A stretch of DNA of 64,000 nucleotides. It comes from Devosia sp. (GTDB lineage: Bacteria; Pseudomonadota; Alphaproteobacteria; Rhizobiales; Devosiaceae). The translations under genes were made by a program, and so were the position numbers. Where the stretch lies: the NCBI GenBank assembly GCA_016713105.1, contig JADJPS010000004.1, positions 186,001 through 250,000 on the forward strand. Reading direction: 5' to 3'. Shown here in pieces: positions 7,476 through 17,251 of this stretch. Within the stretch, counting starts at the first letter, position 1, and every line of letters begins with the position of its first letter. Under the pieces are notes generated by a model. The model saw only the letters and a list, made by a program, of their open reading frames with translations, was not told the origin of the DNA and searched no databases.

Positions 7476-8459
7476 ATGGTCACTTCCCCGCCAGCATCGG
7501 CCACCGGCGGCCAGTCGGTCGGCAGGCCGCCATTCCGCCACCGCAACCTGCTCGCCATCAGCCAGCTCAACCCCTTCGAGATCGTCGATCTGCTCGATCG
7601 GGCCGAGGCGATGATCCCGATCTCCCGCCAGCCGCGCAAGATCCTGCCGACGCTCGCGGGCAAGACGCAGATCAACCTGTTCTTCGAGAACTCGACCCGG
7701 ACCCAGGCGAGCTTCGAGATTGCCGGCAAGCGGCTTGGCGCGCAGGTCACCAACATGTCGGTGCGCACCTCCTCGATCGCCAAGGGCGAGACGCTGATCG
7801 ACACCGCGGCGACGCTCAATGCCATGCAGCCCGATGTCATCATCGTGCGCCACTCCGCATCCGGGGCCGTCGAATTGCTGAGCCAGAAGGTCGGGTGCGC
7901 CGTCATCAATGCCGGCGACGGCGCGCACGAACATCCCACCCAGGCGCTGCTCGACGCCCTGACCATCCGCCAGCACAAGGGCCGCCTCAGCGGCCTCACC
8001 GTCGCGATCTGCGGGGATATTGCCAATTCGCGGGTCGCCCGGTCCAACCTGCTGCTGCTCGGTGCACTTCAGGTCCGTACCCGCGTGGTTGCGCCGCGCA
8101 CCCTCCTGCCGCGCGGCATCGAGGCGCTTTGCAGCGAGGTCTACACCGACATGCGCGAGGGCCTGGCGGGGGCCGACGTGGTGATGATGCTGCGCCTGCA
8201 GCACGAGCGCGCCAGCGGCCGCATGATCCCCTCGATCCGCGAGTACTACCACTTCTACGGCCTCGATGCCGAAAAGCTCGGCTGGGCGAAGCCCGACGTC
8301 ATCGTCATGCACCCGGGTCCGATGAACCGGGGGGTGGAGATCGACCCCGCCATCGCCGACGGCCCCTACTCGGTGATCAACGAGCAGGTGGAGATGGGTG
8401 TCGCAGTGCGCATGGCGGTGCTCGACGCTCTGCTCGCCAACAGCGAGATCGCGGCATGA
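7476..8459 (+). CDS. pyrB: Aspartate carbamoyltransferase catalytic subunit
   Basis: A 327-residue enzyme that condenses carbamoyl phosphate and aspartate, the committed step of pyrimidine synthesis. The carbamoyl-phosphate loop is FFENSTRTQASFE, followed by HPTQALLD and the aspartate-domain HPGPMNRGVE. A 20-residue N-terminal extension precedes RHRNLLAISQL. The ATG at 7476 has GGAG upstream. Its stop overlaps the start of the dihydroorotase-like gene (ATGA), so the two are translationally coupled. No pyrI regulatory subunit is present, which fits the class A holoenzyme of PyrB with a dihydroorotase-like partner. Confidence 0.97.
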   Translation: MVTSPPASATGGQSVGRPPFRHRNLLAISQLNPFEIVDLLDRAEAMIPISRQPRKILPTLAGKTQINLFFENSTRTQASFEIAGKRLGAQVTNMSVRTSSIAKGETLIDTAATLNAMQPDVIIVRHSASGAVELLSQKVGCAVINAGDGAHEHPTQALLDALTIRQHKGRLSGLTVAICGDIANSRVARSNLLLLGALQVRTRVVAPRTLLPRGIEALCSEVYTDMREGLAGADVVMMLRLQHERASGRMIPSIREYYHFYGLDAEKLGWAKPDVIVMHPGPMNRGVEIDPAIADGPYSVINEQVEMGVAVRMAVLDALLANSEIAA

Positions 8460-9769
8460 CGCGCCCCCTGGTCATTGCCAATGCCCGCATCGTCGATCCG
8501 GCAAGTGGCCTGGACGCACCGGGCGCGGTGCTGGTCGTGGATGGACGCATTGCCGGGGTTTCGGCCGGAGCGCCGCAGGGGGTGCCGGAGGCGGCGGAAC
8601 TTCTCGATGCACGGGGTCTCGTGGTCGCGCCGGGGCTGATCGACATGCGGGTGTTCACCGGCGAACCGGGACACGAATACCGCGAGACGCTCGCCTCGGC
8701 CGGCGAAGCGGCCGCGGCCGGTGGGGTGACGAGCTTCGTGCTGATGCCCGATACCACCCCGGTCATCGACGATGGCGCGCTGGTGGACTTCCTGCTGCGG
8801 CGGGCCCAGGCCACCTGTGCGGTCAACGTGCTGCCGGCCGCCGCCATCACGCGAGGACTGCGTGGCGAGGAAATCACCGAATTCGGCCTGCTGAAGGAAG
8901 CGGGCGCCGTCTGCCTTACCGATGGTCGCGAGTCGATACAGTCGGCCGGATTGTTGCGCGCCGTCTTCAGCTATGCCCGCAACTTCGACCTTCCGGTGGT
9001 CCACCACACCGCCGACCGGACACTTGTCGGCGACGGCGTGATGAACGAGGGCACCCTCGCGACCATCTCGGGCCTCAAGGGCATCCCGGCGGAGGCCGAG
9101 ACGGTGCCGCTTGCCCGCGACCTGCAACTGGCGGCGCTGACCGGCGCACGATACCATGCGGCGCAGATTTCGACCGGCGCGGCGGTGGATCTCGTCGCGA
9201 CTGCCAAGCGCCAGACCGAGGCCGTCTCCTGCGGCATCTCCATCAACAACCTCACGCTCAACGAGAACGACGTTGCGCCCTGGCGCACCTTCTTCAAGCT
9301 CGCCCCGCCGCTCCGGTCCGAGGATGACCGGCGCGCCGTGATCGAGGGGCTGAACTCGGGGGCGATCGACGTCATTCACTCCGCCCATGATCCGCAGGAC
9401 AGCGAGGTCAAGCGCCGACCGTTCGCCGAAGCCTCCGACGGGGCGATCGGCCTCGAGACCCTGCTGGCCGCCGCCCTGCGGCTGGTTCACTCCGGCGATG
9501 TGCCGCTGATGACGGTGCTGCGGGCCATGACCAGCCGGCCGGCCGGGATCCTCGGCCTCGACTCGGGCCGCCTGGCGCTCGGGGCTCCTGCCGACATTGT
9601 GGTCTTCGACCCGGAGTTCCCCTGGGTGGTGCGGGAACGGGAGCTCCGCTCGCGCTCCCGCAACACCGCCTTCGAGGGGGCCCGCATGCAGGGCGCAGTG
9701 CTTCACACGTTCGTTGCGGGTCGTCGCGTCTTCAGCCATGCTGCAGTCAACGAGGGCAGAACGGCATGA
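8456..9769 (+). CDS. pyrC: Dihydroorotase-like protein lacking metal ligands (PyrC' / PyrX type)
   Basis: A 437-residue amidohydrolase-fold protein overlapping pyrB by 4 nt. In active dihydroorotases the first metal motif is DxHxH; here it is DMRVFTGEPG, with Arg65 and Phe67 replacing both histidines. Further on, the expected HVST strand reads AQIST and the TDHAPH motif reads SAHDPQD, so most zinc ligands are gone. Overall length and sequence are otherwise well preserved (SDGAIGLETLL, GAPADIVVFDP). In Pseudomonas an inactive PyrC' of this kind is a structural partner needed by PyrB, and the same is inferred here. A catalytic dihydroorotase would then be encoded elsewhere. Confidence 0.9.
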   Translation: MTRPLVIANARIVDPASGLDAPGAVLVVDGRIAGVSAGAPQGVPEAAELLDARGLVVAPGLIDMRVFTGEPGHEYRETLASAGEAAAAGGVTSFVLMPDTTPVIDDGALVDFLLRRAQATCAVNVLPAAAITRGLRGEEITEFGLLKEAGAVCLTDGRESIQSAGLLRAVFSYARNFDLPVVHHTADRTLVGDGVMNEGTLATISGLKGIPAEAETVPLARDLQLAALTGARYHAAQISTGAAVDLVATAKRQTEAVSCGISINNLTLNENDVAPWRTFFKLAPPLRSEDDRRAVIEGLNSGAIDVIHSAHDPQDSEVKRRPFAEASDGAIGLETLLAAALRLVHSGDVPLMTVLRAMTSRPAGILGLDSGRLALGAPADIVVFDPEFPWVVRERELRSRSRNTAFEGARMQGAVLHTFVAGRRVFSHAAVNEGRTA

Positions 9770-10398
9770 ACTTCCTCATTGCGACCGCCATAGGGTATCT
9801 GCTTGGCTCGATCCCGTTCGGTCTGCTGCTCACCCGCGCCGCCGGCATCGACATCCGCGCGATCGGCTCCGGCAACATCGGCGCCACCAACGTCCTGCGC
9901 ACCGGCAATCGCTGGATGGCGGCGGCAACGCTCCTTCTCGATGCCGGCAAGGGGGCCGCGGCCGTCCTGATCGCCCGCTACCTGCTCACTGGCGATGCTG
10001 CCTCGCCTGCTGCCGACATGGTGGTCTTCGGCGCCGGCGTCGGCGCCTTCTTCGGCCACGTCTTCCCGGTCTGGCTGGGCTTCAAGGGAGGCAAGGGGGT
10101 GGCCACCTACATCGGCGTGCTGCTCGGCCTCAACTGGATCGTGGGCCTGGTATTCTGCGGCGTCTGGCTGCTGATTGCCGTGACGCGGCGGTTTTCGTCG
10201 CTCGCTGCACTGACTGCGGCTGCAATGGCGCCACTGTTCGCCTACGGCCTGGCCCGGAACGAGTCGTCGGCACTGCTGTTTGCGGCCGCCTGCGCGCTGA
10301 TGACCCTCGTTCTGTACTACAAGCACTGGCCGAACATCCGTCGACTGATCGAGGGCACCGAACCCAAGATCGGTGCAGACGGACCCAGGACGAGCTGA
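9766..10398 (+). CDS. plsY: Acyl-phosphate:glycerol-3-phosphate acyltransferase PlsY
   Basis: A 210-residue integral membrane enzyme that starts phospholipid synthesis by moving the acyl group from acyl-phosphate to glycerol-3-phosphate. The family motifs are clear: GSIPFGLLLTR, then SGNIGATNVLR, then FKGGKGVATYIGVLLG. About five hydrophobic segments span the protein. The start overlaps the upstream stop (ATGA) and dprA follows after 3 nt, so it is part of the pyrB-to-dprA run. Confidence 0.97.
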   Translation: MNFLIATAIGYLLGSIPFGLLLTRAAGIDIRAIGSGNIGATNVLRTGNRWMAAATLLLDAGKGAAAVLIARYLLTGDAASPAADMVVFGAGVGAFFGHVFPVWLGFKGGKGVATYIGVLLGLNWIVGLVFCGVWLLIAVTRRFSSLAALTAAAMAPLFAYGLARNESSALLFAAACALMTLVLYYKHWPNIRRLIEGTEPKIGADGPRTS

Positions 10399-10401
10399 GC
10401 C

Positions 10402-11520
10402 TTGGCGCGCGGCGGCATCGAACTGACGCCGTCGCAGCGCATCGCCTGGCTGCGCCTCATCCGCACCGAAAATGTCGGTCCGCAGACCTTCCGGCAACTG
10501 ATCAACCGCGAGGGCTCGGCCGAAGCCGCCATCGCTGCCCTGCCCGCCCTTCTCGGTCGGGTCGGAACGCCGGCGCGCATCCCCTCGGTCGGGGAGGCGG
10601 AAGACGAGATCGCCGGTCTGGCACGGCTGGGCGGCAGGCTCATCGGCTCGGGCGAACCGGACTATCCCGACCTGCTGAGGTACATTTCCGGCGCTCCGCC
10701 AATGGTCGCGCTGATCGGCGGCCACGATCTCGACTGGCGCCACACCGTTGCCATTGTCGGCGCCCGCAATGCCTCCGCCGCCGGCCAGAAGATGGCCCGC
10801 ATCCTCGCCGGCGATCTGGGCGAAGCGCGATATGTCGTGGTGTCGGGCCTGGCGCGCGGCATCGATGCGGCCTCCCACCAGGCGGCCCTCCGCACCGGCA
10901 CGGTCGCGGTGCTGGCCGGCGGAATGGACCGGATCTATCCAACCGAGAACATTCCCCTGGCCCGCGACATCGTCGACATGGGTGGTGCTCTGCTCACCGA
11001 AATGCCACTCGGCTGGGAGCCCCGCGCCCGCGACTTCCCCCGCCGCAACCGTCTGGTCTCCGGGCTGGCGCTTGGTACGGTGGTCGTCGAGGCGGCGAAG
11101 CGGTCCGGCTCGCTCATCACCGCCCGCCTGGCGCTGGAGCAGAACCGGGAAGTCTTCGCCGTGCCAGGTTCTCCGCTCGATCCGCGCGCCGAGGGCGGCA
11201 ACGCTTTGATCCAGCAGGGCGCCAGGCTGGTGACCGGAGCCGCCGACATCATCGACACGCTGCGCGAGGCCGATCCCTCGCGCTCCAGCCTCCTGGAACC
11301 GGACTGGCTGCCCGAAGCCGACCTTTTCGATCCCGTGCCGCCATCGGACGACCAGCGCGCCATCCTGATGCAGGCGCTGAGCCCCACCCCGGTGCCCGTC
11401 GACGACCTCATCCGGACGACCGGGCTCGCCATCAGCCGGGTGCAGACCCTGCTGCTCGAACTCGATCTGGAGGGCCGGATCGAATGGTCAAGCGGTCAGC
11501 TCGTGGCGCTCCGCCCGTGA
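10402..11520 (+). CDS. dprA: DNA-processing protein DprA
   Basis: A 372-residue protein that binds single-stranded DNA entering the cell and loads RecA. An N-terminal helical domain (residues about 10-60) precedes the Rossmann-like core: GSGEPDYPDLL, VAIVGARNAS, VSGLARGIDAASH, and GSLITARLALEQNREVFAVPG. The last 60 residues form a winged-helix domain (VDDLIRTTGLAISRVQTLLLELDLEGRI). The start is TTG at 10402, 3 nt after plsY, supported by the adjoining MARGGIELTPSQRIAWLRL. DprA is also common in bacteria not known to be competent. Confidence 0.95.
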   Translation: MARGGIELTPSQRIAWLRLIRTENVGPQTFRQLINREGSAEAAIAALPALLGRVGTPARIPSVGEAEDEIAGLARLGGRLIGSGEPDYPDLLRYISGAPPMVALIGGHDLDWRHTVAIVGARNASAAGQKMARILAGDLGEARYVVVSGLARGIDAASHQAALRTGTVAVLAGGMDRIYPTENIPLARDIVDMGGALLTEMPLGWEPRARDFPRRNRLVSGLALGTVVVEAAKRSGSLITARLALEQNREVFAVPGSPLDPRAEGGNALIQQGARLVTGAADIIDTLREADPSRSSLLEPDWLPEADLFDPVPPSDDQRAILMQALSPTPVPVDDLIRTTGLAISRVQTLLLELDLEGRIEWSSGQLVALRP

Positions 11521-11621
11521 CGGGCGTCGGGGGAGGAGCGCCTGGCATTCGGACAGGATCCTTCCCGAACGGGGGCGAGATTCTTCCCCTACGGGGAACA
11601 GCGGCGGCGTACTTGTCGCGG

Positions 11622-11650
11622 TTGACAGCCCTACCCCGCTTCACCATGTT
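11622..11650 (+). promoter_or_regulatory. Sigma70-type promoter for topA
   Basis: TTGACA at 11622-11627 and CATGTT at 11645-11650 are separated by 17 bp, 37 nt before the topA ATG. Just upstream, TTCCCC-TAC-GGGGAA (11584-11598) forms a short hairpin that may end the dprA transcript, although no T-run follows. Confidence 0.55.
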
Positions 11651-11686
11651 GCGCCCTCGTTTGCAGGCCACTGAAAGTACCGCCCT

Positions 11687-14307
11687 ATGAAGCTCGTCAT
11701 CGTTGAAAGTCCGGCTAAAGCCAAGACGATCAACAACTATCTGGGCAAGGACTATGAGGTCCTGGCGAGCTTCGGCCACGTCCGCGACCTGCCGGCCAAG
11801 GACGGCTCGGTGTTGCCCGATGAGGACTTCGCCATGAGCTGGGAGGTTGACGCGGCCTCCCGCAAGCGTCTGTCCGATATCGGCAACGCCCTCAAGGAAG
11901 CCGACGAACTGATCCTCGCGACCGACCCCGATCGCGAAGGCGAGGCGATATCCTGGCATGTGCTCGACGTGCTGCGAGGCAAGAAGCTGCTCAAGGACAA
12001 GCCGGTCAGTCGCGTTGTCTTCAATGCCATCACCAAGGCCGCCATCACCGAGGCGATGCAGCACCCAAGGCAGATCGACGAGCCGCTGGTGGACGCCTAC
12101 CTCGCTCGCCGGGCGCTCGACTATCTCGTTGGGTTCACGCTCTCCCCCGTGCTGTGGCGCAAACTCCCCGGCTCGCGCTCTGCGGGTCGGGTGCAGTCCG
12201 TTGCGCTGCGACTGGTCTGCGAGCGCGAGTCGGAGATCGAGCGCTTCCGCCCGCAGGAATACTGGTCGGTCGGGGCGCGACTCAACGAAAAGAGCAAGTC
12301 CTTCGAGGCGCGGCTCTACTCGGTCGACGGCAGGAAGACCGACAAGCTCGACATCGCATCGGCAAGTGAGGCGGAGGCACTGAAGCGGGCCATCGAGGCG
12401 GGCGCTTTCAGTGTCGCCGCGGTCGACAGGAAGCCCACCCGGCGGAACCCCTATCCGCCGTTCACCACGTCGAGCCTGCAGCAGGACGCGTCCTCGCGAC
12501 TGGGCTTCTCGCCCAGCCGCACCATGCAGATCGCACAGCGGCTCTACGAAGAGGGCGTCATCACCTACATGCGAACCGACGCCGTTCAGATGGCGCCGGA
12601 GGGGATCGACGAGGCGCGTCGCGCCATCGTCAAGACCTTCGGCTCGGACTACCTGCCGGAGAAGCCCCGCATCTATCAGACCAAGGCCAAGAACGCGCAG
12701 GAAGCGCACGAGGCCATCCGCCCGACCGACATGTTCCGCCATCCCGACACGTTGCGGGGCGATGCCGACAAGCACCGGCTCTACGAACTGATCTGGAAGC
12801 GCACGCTGGCCAGCCAGATGCGCTCGGCGGAGATCGAGCGGACGACCGCGGACATCTCGGTGTTCGCCACCAGTCGCGACATTGCGCTCCGCGCGGTGGG
12901 CTCGGTGGTCACGTTCCCGGGCTTTCTGGCGCTCTACGGGGTCGAGGCCGGGGCGGATCGCGAGGACGGCGATGAGGACAGCCGCGAACTGCCGCCGCTC
13001 GCGGTGGGCGACCGACCGCGTCTCGAAGAGGCGCTGATCGAGCAGCATTTCACGCAGCCGCCGCCGCGCTACAGCGAGGCCAGCCTGATCAAGAAGATGG
13101 AAGAACTCGGCATCGGTCGCCCCTCAACCTATGCGGCGACGATGAGCGTGCTGCAGGAGCGCAACTATGTTCGGCTGGAGAAGCGCACGCTGATCCCCGA
13201 GGACCGCGGCCGCATTGTCACTGCGTTCCTCGAGAGCTTCTTCAATCGTTACGTCGAGTATGGCTTCACCGCGCAACTCGAGGAGCAACTGGACCTGCTC
13301 TCCAATGGCAAGCTGGCCTGGAAGGACGTGCTGCGCCAGTTCTGGACCGACTTCTCGGCGCATGTCGAGGAGATCAGGACCTTCGCGTTTCCGAGGTTCT
13401 GGATGCCCTGAACGACCTGCTGGCCGACCATATCTTCCCGGCGCGGGCCGATGGTTCGGATCCTCGCAGCTGCCCGACCTGCGGCACTGGCCAGCTGTCG
13501 CTGAAGCTGGGCAAGTTCGGCGCCTTCATCGGCTGCTCGAACTATCCAGAATGTCGTCACACCATGCAGCTCTCGGATGCGGCCACCGGCGCAACCAGCG
13601 AGGGGACCGGCGACGGCATCCTCGGCACGGATCCGGCAAGCGGTCTCGAGGTTGCCTTGAAATCCGGGCGCTTCGGCCCATATGTGCAGCTGGGCGACGG
13701 TGCCGAGCCGAAGCGCTCGTCCCTGCCGAAGGGCTGGGCGCCAGAAGCACTCAACCTGGAGCGAGCGCTGCAGCTGCTTTCCCTGCCGCGTGAAATCGGC
13801 TTGCATCCCGAATCCGGCAAGCCCATCACCACCGGCATCGGACGCTACGGGCCCTTCGTCCTGCACGACGGTACCTACGCCAATCTGCCCGATGCCGAAG
13901 AGGTGTTCACCGTCGGCCTGAACCGGGCCGTCGACCTGATTGCGCAGAAGGCCGCCGGTGGCGGTCGTTTCGGCAAGGGGCGGACAGGCGCCATTGCGGC
14001 GATCAAGAGCTTCGAGCATGAGTCGGGGCCGATCGCTGTCCGGGCCGGACGTTATGGTCCGTACGTGAACCAGGGCAAGGTGAATGCCACGCTGCCCAAG
14101 GAGCTCAAGCCCGAGGACGTCACGCTCGAGCAGGCGCTGTCGCTGATCGCCGCCAAGGGTGGCGCGGCAGGCAGCCGCAAGTCCGCGCCTCGCCGCTCGT
14201 CCGCAGCCACGAAGGCGGCGCCCAAGGCAAAGGCAGCGGCGAAGAAACCGGCAGTCAAGGCAACAAAGCCGAAGGCGGCCTCGAAGAAGAAGACCGTGGA
14301 GGCCTGA
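11687..14307 (+). CDS. topA: DNA topoisomerase I, interrupted by a one-base frameshift
   Basis: Type IA topoisomerase that relaxes negative supercoils. The first frame (11687-13411) carries the Toprim domain (VESPAKAKTI, ATDPDREGEAISWH), the active-site tyrosine in ITYMRTDAV and the central gate domains. The second frame continues without loss as VSEVLDALNDLLADHIFP. It then has a four-Cys zinc finger (CPTCGTGQLS to GCSNYPEC), further C-terminal repeats (RFGPYVQLG, RYGPFVLHDG, RYGPYVNQG) and a Lys/Ala-rich tail. The frames join near 13378-13390, where one base is missing. Corrected length is about 873 residues, normal for Alphaproteobacteria. Since topA is normally essential, the lesion is probably a consensus error. 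Confidence 0.93.
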
Positions 14308-14321
14308 TCATTCGGCGGAGC

Positions 14322-14393
14322 CATTCCCGCGATAGCTGGAACCGCTGTTTCAGCGCCTCCGCCAACAACGGTGATCCCCGCCTTTCGCGGGAA
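14322..14393. repeat. REP-like inverted pair between topA and rnr
   Basis: CATTCCCGCGATAGCTGGAACC at one end (from 14322) and GGTGATCCCCGCCTTTCGCGGGAAG at the other (to 14393) are imperfect inverted copies of each other. The second also folds on itself (CCCGCctttGCGGG-type hairpin). The core resembles the very common TCATTCCCGCGAAAGCGGGAA repeat of proteobacterial intergenic DNA. It fills most of the 102-bp gap. Confidence 0.55.
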
Positions 14394-14409
14394 GTCTCCC
14401 AGTGTGAAC

Positions 14410-16701
14410 ATGGCTCATAGAACCGCAAGACCGACGAAGCCGAACGGCCCGCGATCCTACCTCGTGGGAACGCTCCCCAGCCGCGAGGCCATCCTCGAAG
14501 CGATGGCCAGGTACCCCGATCTCGACGGGAAGCGCGACCTGGCGCGCCACTTCGGCATCAAGGGTGACATGCGCACCCCTTTCAAGGTGCTGCTCAAGGA
14601 GATGGAAGGGGAAGGCTTTCTCGCCCGGACCCGCAAGCAGATCCGTCGCACGGCCACCCTGCCCGCCGTCACCGTGCTCGACATCCCCACCGACGCCGAC
14701 CCTGAAGACCTCCACGCCTTTCCGGCACAGTGGAACGATGAGGAAGGCGAGCGGCCGCGCGTCGTCGTGTTGAACCCGCCCGATGCCCGCGTCGCCCCCG
14801 CTCCGGGGGACCGCATCCTCGCACGCATCGATGCCGGCGATGGCGAACTGCCGCACTACACGGCCAAGGCGATGAAGATCCTCGACAAGCCGCGTCGCGG
14901 CCAGATCGGCATCGTCCGCATGGACGAGGAGGGCGCGCGCCTCGTCCCCGTCGACCGCAAGCAGAAGGAAATGCGCATCGACCGCGGCGATCTCGCCAGC
15001 GCTGCAGACGGCGACCTCGTTGAGGTCGAGGTCCGCATGACCGGCCGGCTGATGATCCCGAAGGCGCGGGTCGTGGGGGTGATCGGCAATCCGAAGAGCG
15101 AGGGTGCGGTCTCGTTGATCGCCATCCACAGCCTCGACATCCCCTACCGGTTCCCTGCTGCCGTCCTCAAGGAGGCCGAGGCCGCCCCCGAGACCTCGCT
15201 CAAGGGGCGCGAGGACTGGCGCCATCTGCCTCTCGTCACCATCGACCCCTTCGACGCCAAGGACCACGACGACGCCGTCTTTGCCGAGCCCGACGAGTCC
15301 GCCGACAATCCAGGTGGCCACGTCGTCTACGTCGCCATCGCCGATGTGGCCGCCTATGTCCGGGCTGGCACCGCGCTCGATCGCGAGGCCTATGTGCGCG
15401 GCAACTCGGTCTACTTCCCCGACCGGGTCGTGCCGATGCTGCCCGAACGCATCTCCAACGATCTCTGCTCGCTGCGCGAAGGCGAGAACCGTCCCTCGCT
15501 CGCAGTCCGGATGGTGCTCGACCAGCACGGTCGCAAGCGCAGCCACAGCTTTCACCGGGTGCTCTTCCGCTCCGCCGCCAAACTCAACTACCAGCAGGCG
15601 CAGGCCGCCATCGACGGCCGGCCCGACGACAAGACGGGTCCGATCCTCGACGCGGTCCTGAGGCCGCTGTGGGCGGCCTACGGGGCGATGAGCAGGGCCC
15701 GGGACAAGCGCGGGCCGCTCGATCTCGACCTGCCGGAGCGCAAGATCATCCTCGATGGCAAGGGCATGGTGGCGGACGTGCATGTGCCCGAAAGGCTAGA
15801 TGCCCACCGGCTGATCGAAGAGATGATGATCGCCGCCAATGTCGCCGCTGCCGAGACGCTCGAGCGGGCGCGCAGCGCCCTGCTCTATCGGGTTCACGAC
15901 TCGCCCAGCGAGGAGAAGCTCGCCGGACTGCGTGATTTCCTCGCCTCGCTCGACCTGGCCTTCAGCCGCTCCGAGGCGGTGCGGCCCACCGACTTCAACC
16001 GTGTGCTGGACAAGGCGAGGGAGGCGGGCAAGATCCAGCAGGTTTCGGAGATCGTGCTGCGCACCCAGGCGCAGGCCGAGTATGCGGCCGACAACTACGG
16101 CCACTTCGGCCTCAACCTCGACCGCTATGCCCACTTCACGTCGCCGATTCGGCGCTATGCCGACCTCATCGTGCACCGGGCGCTGATTGCCGCCCTCGGA
16201 CTCGGCGAGGATGGGCTGACCGAGGGCGAGATCGCACGCCTGCAGGGCATCGCTCAGCACATCTCGTCGACCGAGCGGCGTGCCATGCTGGCCGAACGCG
16301 AGACGGTCGACCGGCTGCTCGCGCACTTTCTCGCCGAACGCCTCGGCAGTCGCTTCGAGGGTCGCATCTCGGGCGTCACCAAGTCAGGCCTGTTCGTCCG
16401 CCTGCTCGACACCGGAGCCGACGGCTTTGTCCCTGCCTCGACGCTGGGGATGGACTACTACCGATTCGTCGAAGAGCAGCAGGCACTGGTCGGCGACCAG
16501 TCCGGCGAGACCTTCCGCATCGGCGATCAGGTGAGCGTACGGCTGCTGGAAGTTGCCCCGATGGCTGGGGCCCTGCGGTTCGAACTGCTCAGCGAGGGCG
16601 GCCGCGGCGATCCGTCATCTGTCCGGGGCAGCCGCAAGTCGCCATCTAGGGGCAGATCCAAGTCGGCAGGCCATCGCAGGCATGCCGGGAGAGCGAGGTA
16701 G
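14410..16701 (+). CDS. rnr: Ribonuclease R
   Basis: A 763-residue 3'-to-5' exoribonuclease that degrades structured RNA. In order it shows an N-terminal winged-helix region (about residues 20-75, PSREAILEAMARYPDLDGKRDLARHFG), cold-shock domains and the RNB catalytic domain. The RNB domain contains VTIDPFDAKDHDDAVFAEPD, whose aspartates bind the metal, and later YGHFGLNLDRYAHFTSPIRRYADLIVHRAL. A C-terminal S1 domain (FEGRISGVTKSGLFVRLLDTGADGFVP) and a basic Ser/Arg tail follow. The start at 14410 (MAHRTARPTK) is preferred over an upstream ATG lying in the repeat. DUF983 begins 3 nt after the stop. Confidence 0.96.
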   Translation: MAHRTARPTKPNGPRSYLVGTLPSREAILEAMARYPDLDGKRDLARHFGIKGDMRTPFKVLLKEMEGEGFLARTRKQIRRTATLPAVTVLDIPTDADPEDLHAFPAQWNDEEGERPRVVVLNPPDARVAPAPGDRILARIDAGDGELPHYTAKAMKILDKPRRGQIGIVRMDEEGARLVPVDRKQKEMRIDRGDLASAADGDLVEVEVRMTGRLMIPKARVVGVIGNPKSEGAVSLIAIHSLDIPYRFPAAVLKEAEAAPETSLKGREDWRHLPLVTIDPFDAKDHDDAVFAEPDESADNPGGHVVYVAIADVAAYVRAGTALDREAYVRGNSVYFPDRVVPMLPERISNDLCSLREGENRPSLAVRMVLDQHGRKRSHSFHRVLFRSAAKLNYQQAQAAIDGRPDDKTGPILDAVLRPLWAAYGAMSRARDKRGPLDLDLPERKIILDGKGMVADVHVPERLDAHRLIEEMMIAANVAAAETLERARSALLYRVHDSPSEEKLAGLRDFLASLDLAFSRSEAVRPTDFNRVLDKAREAGKIQQVSEIVLRTQAQAEYAADNYGHFGLNLDRYAHFTSPIRRYADLIVHRALIAALGLGEDGLTEGEIARLQGIAQHISSTERRAMLAERETVDRLLAHFLAERLGSRFEGRISGVTKSGLFVRLLDTGADGFVPASTLGMDYYRFVEEQQALVGDQSGETFRIGDQVSVRLLEVAPMAGALRFELLSEGGRGDPSSVRGSRKSPSRGRSKSAGHRRHAGRAR

Positions 16702-16704
16702 TGG

Positions 16705-17124
16705 ATGTCGCTTAGCGTGGAATTCGGCAGGCCCCGCCGTGCTCTGGGACGCTCCATCGGCAATGGCATCAAGTGCCGCTGCCCCAGTTGCGGAACCGGC
16801 AAGCTCTATCGCGGCTACCTCAAGGTCACCGACACGTGCGATGTGTGCGGCGAGGAACTGAGTCACGCCCGGGCGGACGACTTCCCGCCCTACATCGCCA
16901 TCTTCATCGTCGGCCACGTCCTCGTCGGCTGGATGCTGCACGCCGAGATGAGCGGTCCCGTCGACCCGATGTTCTACGTCTGGACGATGATTCCCATGGC
17001 AGTCCTGCTGCCGTTGGCACTGCTGCCCTCGATCAAGGGCGCCGTCGTGGGGCTGCAGTGGGCGAACTACATGCACGGGTTCGACCCGACCCATCCTGAC
17101 CCGGCGGCGCCGGATATCGTCTAG
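16705..17124 (+). CDS. DUF983 membrane protein with zinc ribbon
   Basis: A 139-residue protein of the DUF983 family. The N-terminal half has a four-cysteine zinc-ribbon pattern, CRCPSCGTGKLYRGYLKV followed by CDVCGEEL. The C-terminal half has two hydrophobic helices (YIAIFIVGHVLVGWML and VWTMIPMAVLLPLALLP). It starts 3 nt after rnr and is probably cotranscribed. In Rhizobiales this gene commonly follows rnr and precedes rpmG. Its biochemical role is not known. Confidence 0.92.
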   Translation: MSLSVEFGRPRRALGRSIGNGIKCRCPSCGTGKLYRGYLKVTDTCDVCGEELSHARADDFPPYIAIFIVGHVLVGWMLHAEMSGPVDPMFYVWTMIPMAVLLPLALLPSIKGAVVGLQWANYMHGFDPTHPDPAAPDIV

Positions 17125-17136
17125 CCGTCAATCGCC

Positions 17137-17164
17137 TTGACATCCGGTCGCAAATCCGTAGTTT
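17137..17164 (+). promoter_or_regulatory. Sigma70-type promoter for rpmG
   Basis: TTGACA at 17137-17142, a 16-bp spacer and TAGTTT at 17159-17164 lie about 90 nt upstream of the rpmG start. This gives the ribosomal gene its own promoter independent of rnr-DUF983. Confidence 0.5.
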
Positions 17165-17251
17165 GCGGCGAAATTTGAGCGGCCATCGTGCCGGGTGAAT
17201 TCAATGCCGCGCGGCGATCCGCGCGCCAAGCCGTTTCAAGGAACGTGAACC

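Noticed and set aside
13378..13411. Programmed frameshift in topA
   Set aside because: No X_XXY_YYZ slippery heptamer or downstream pseudoknot is obvious, and several other genes in the window carry similar single-base lesions.
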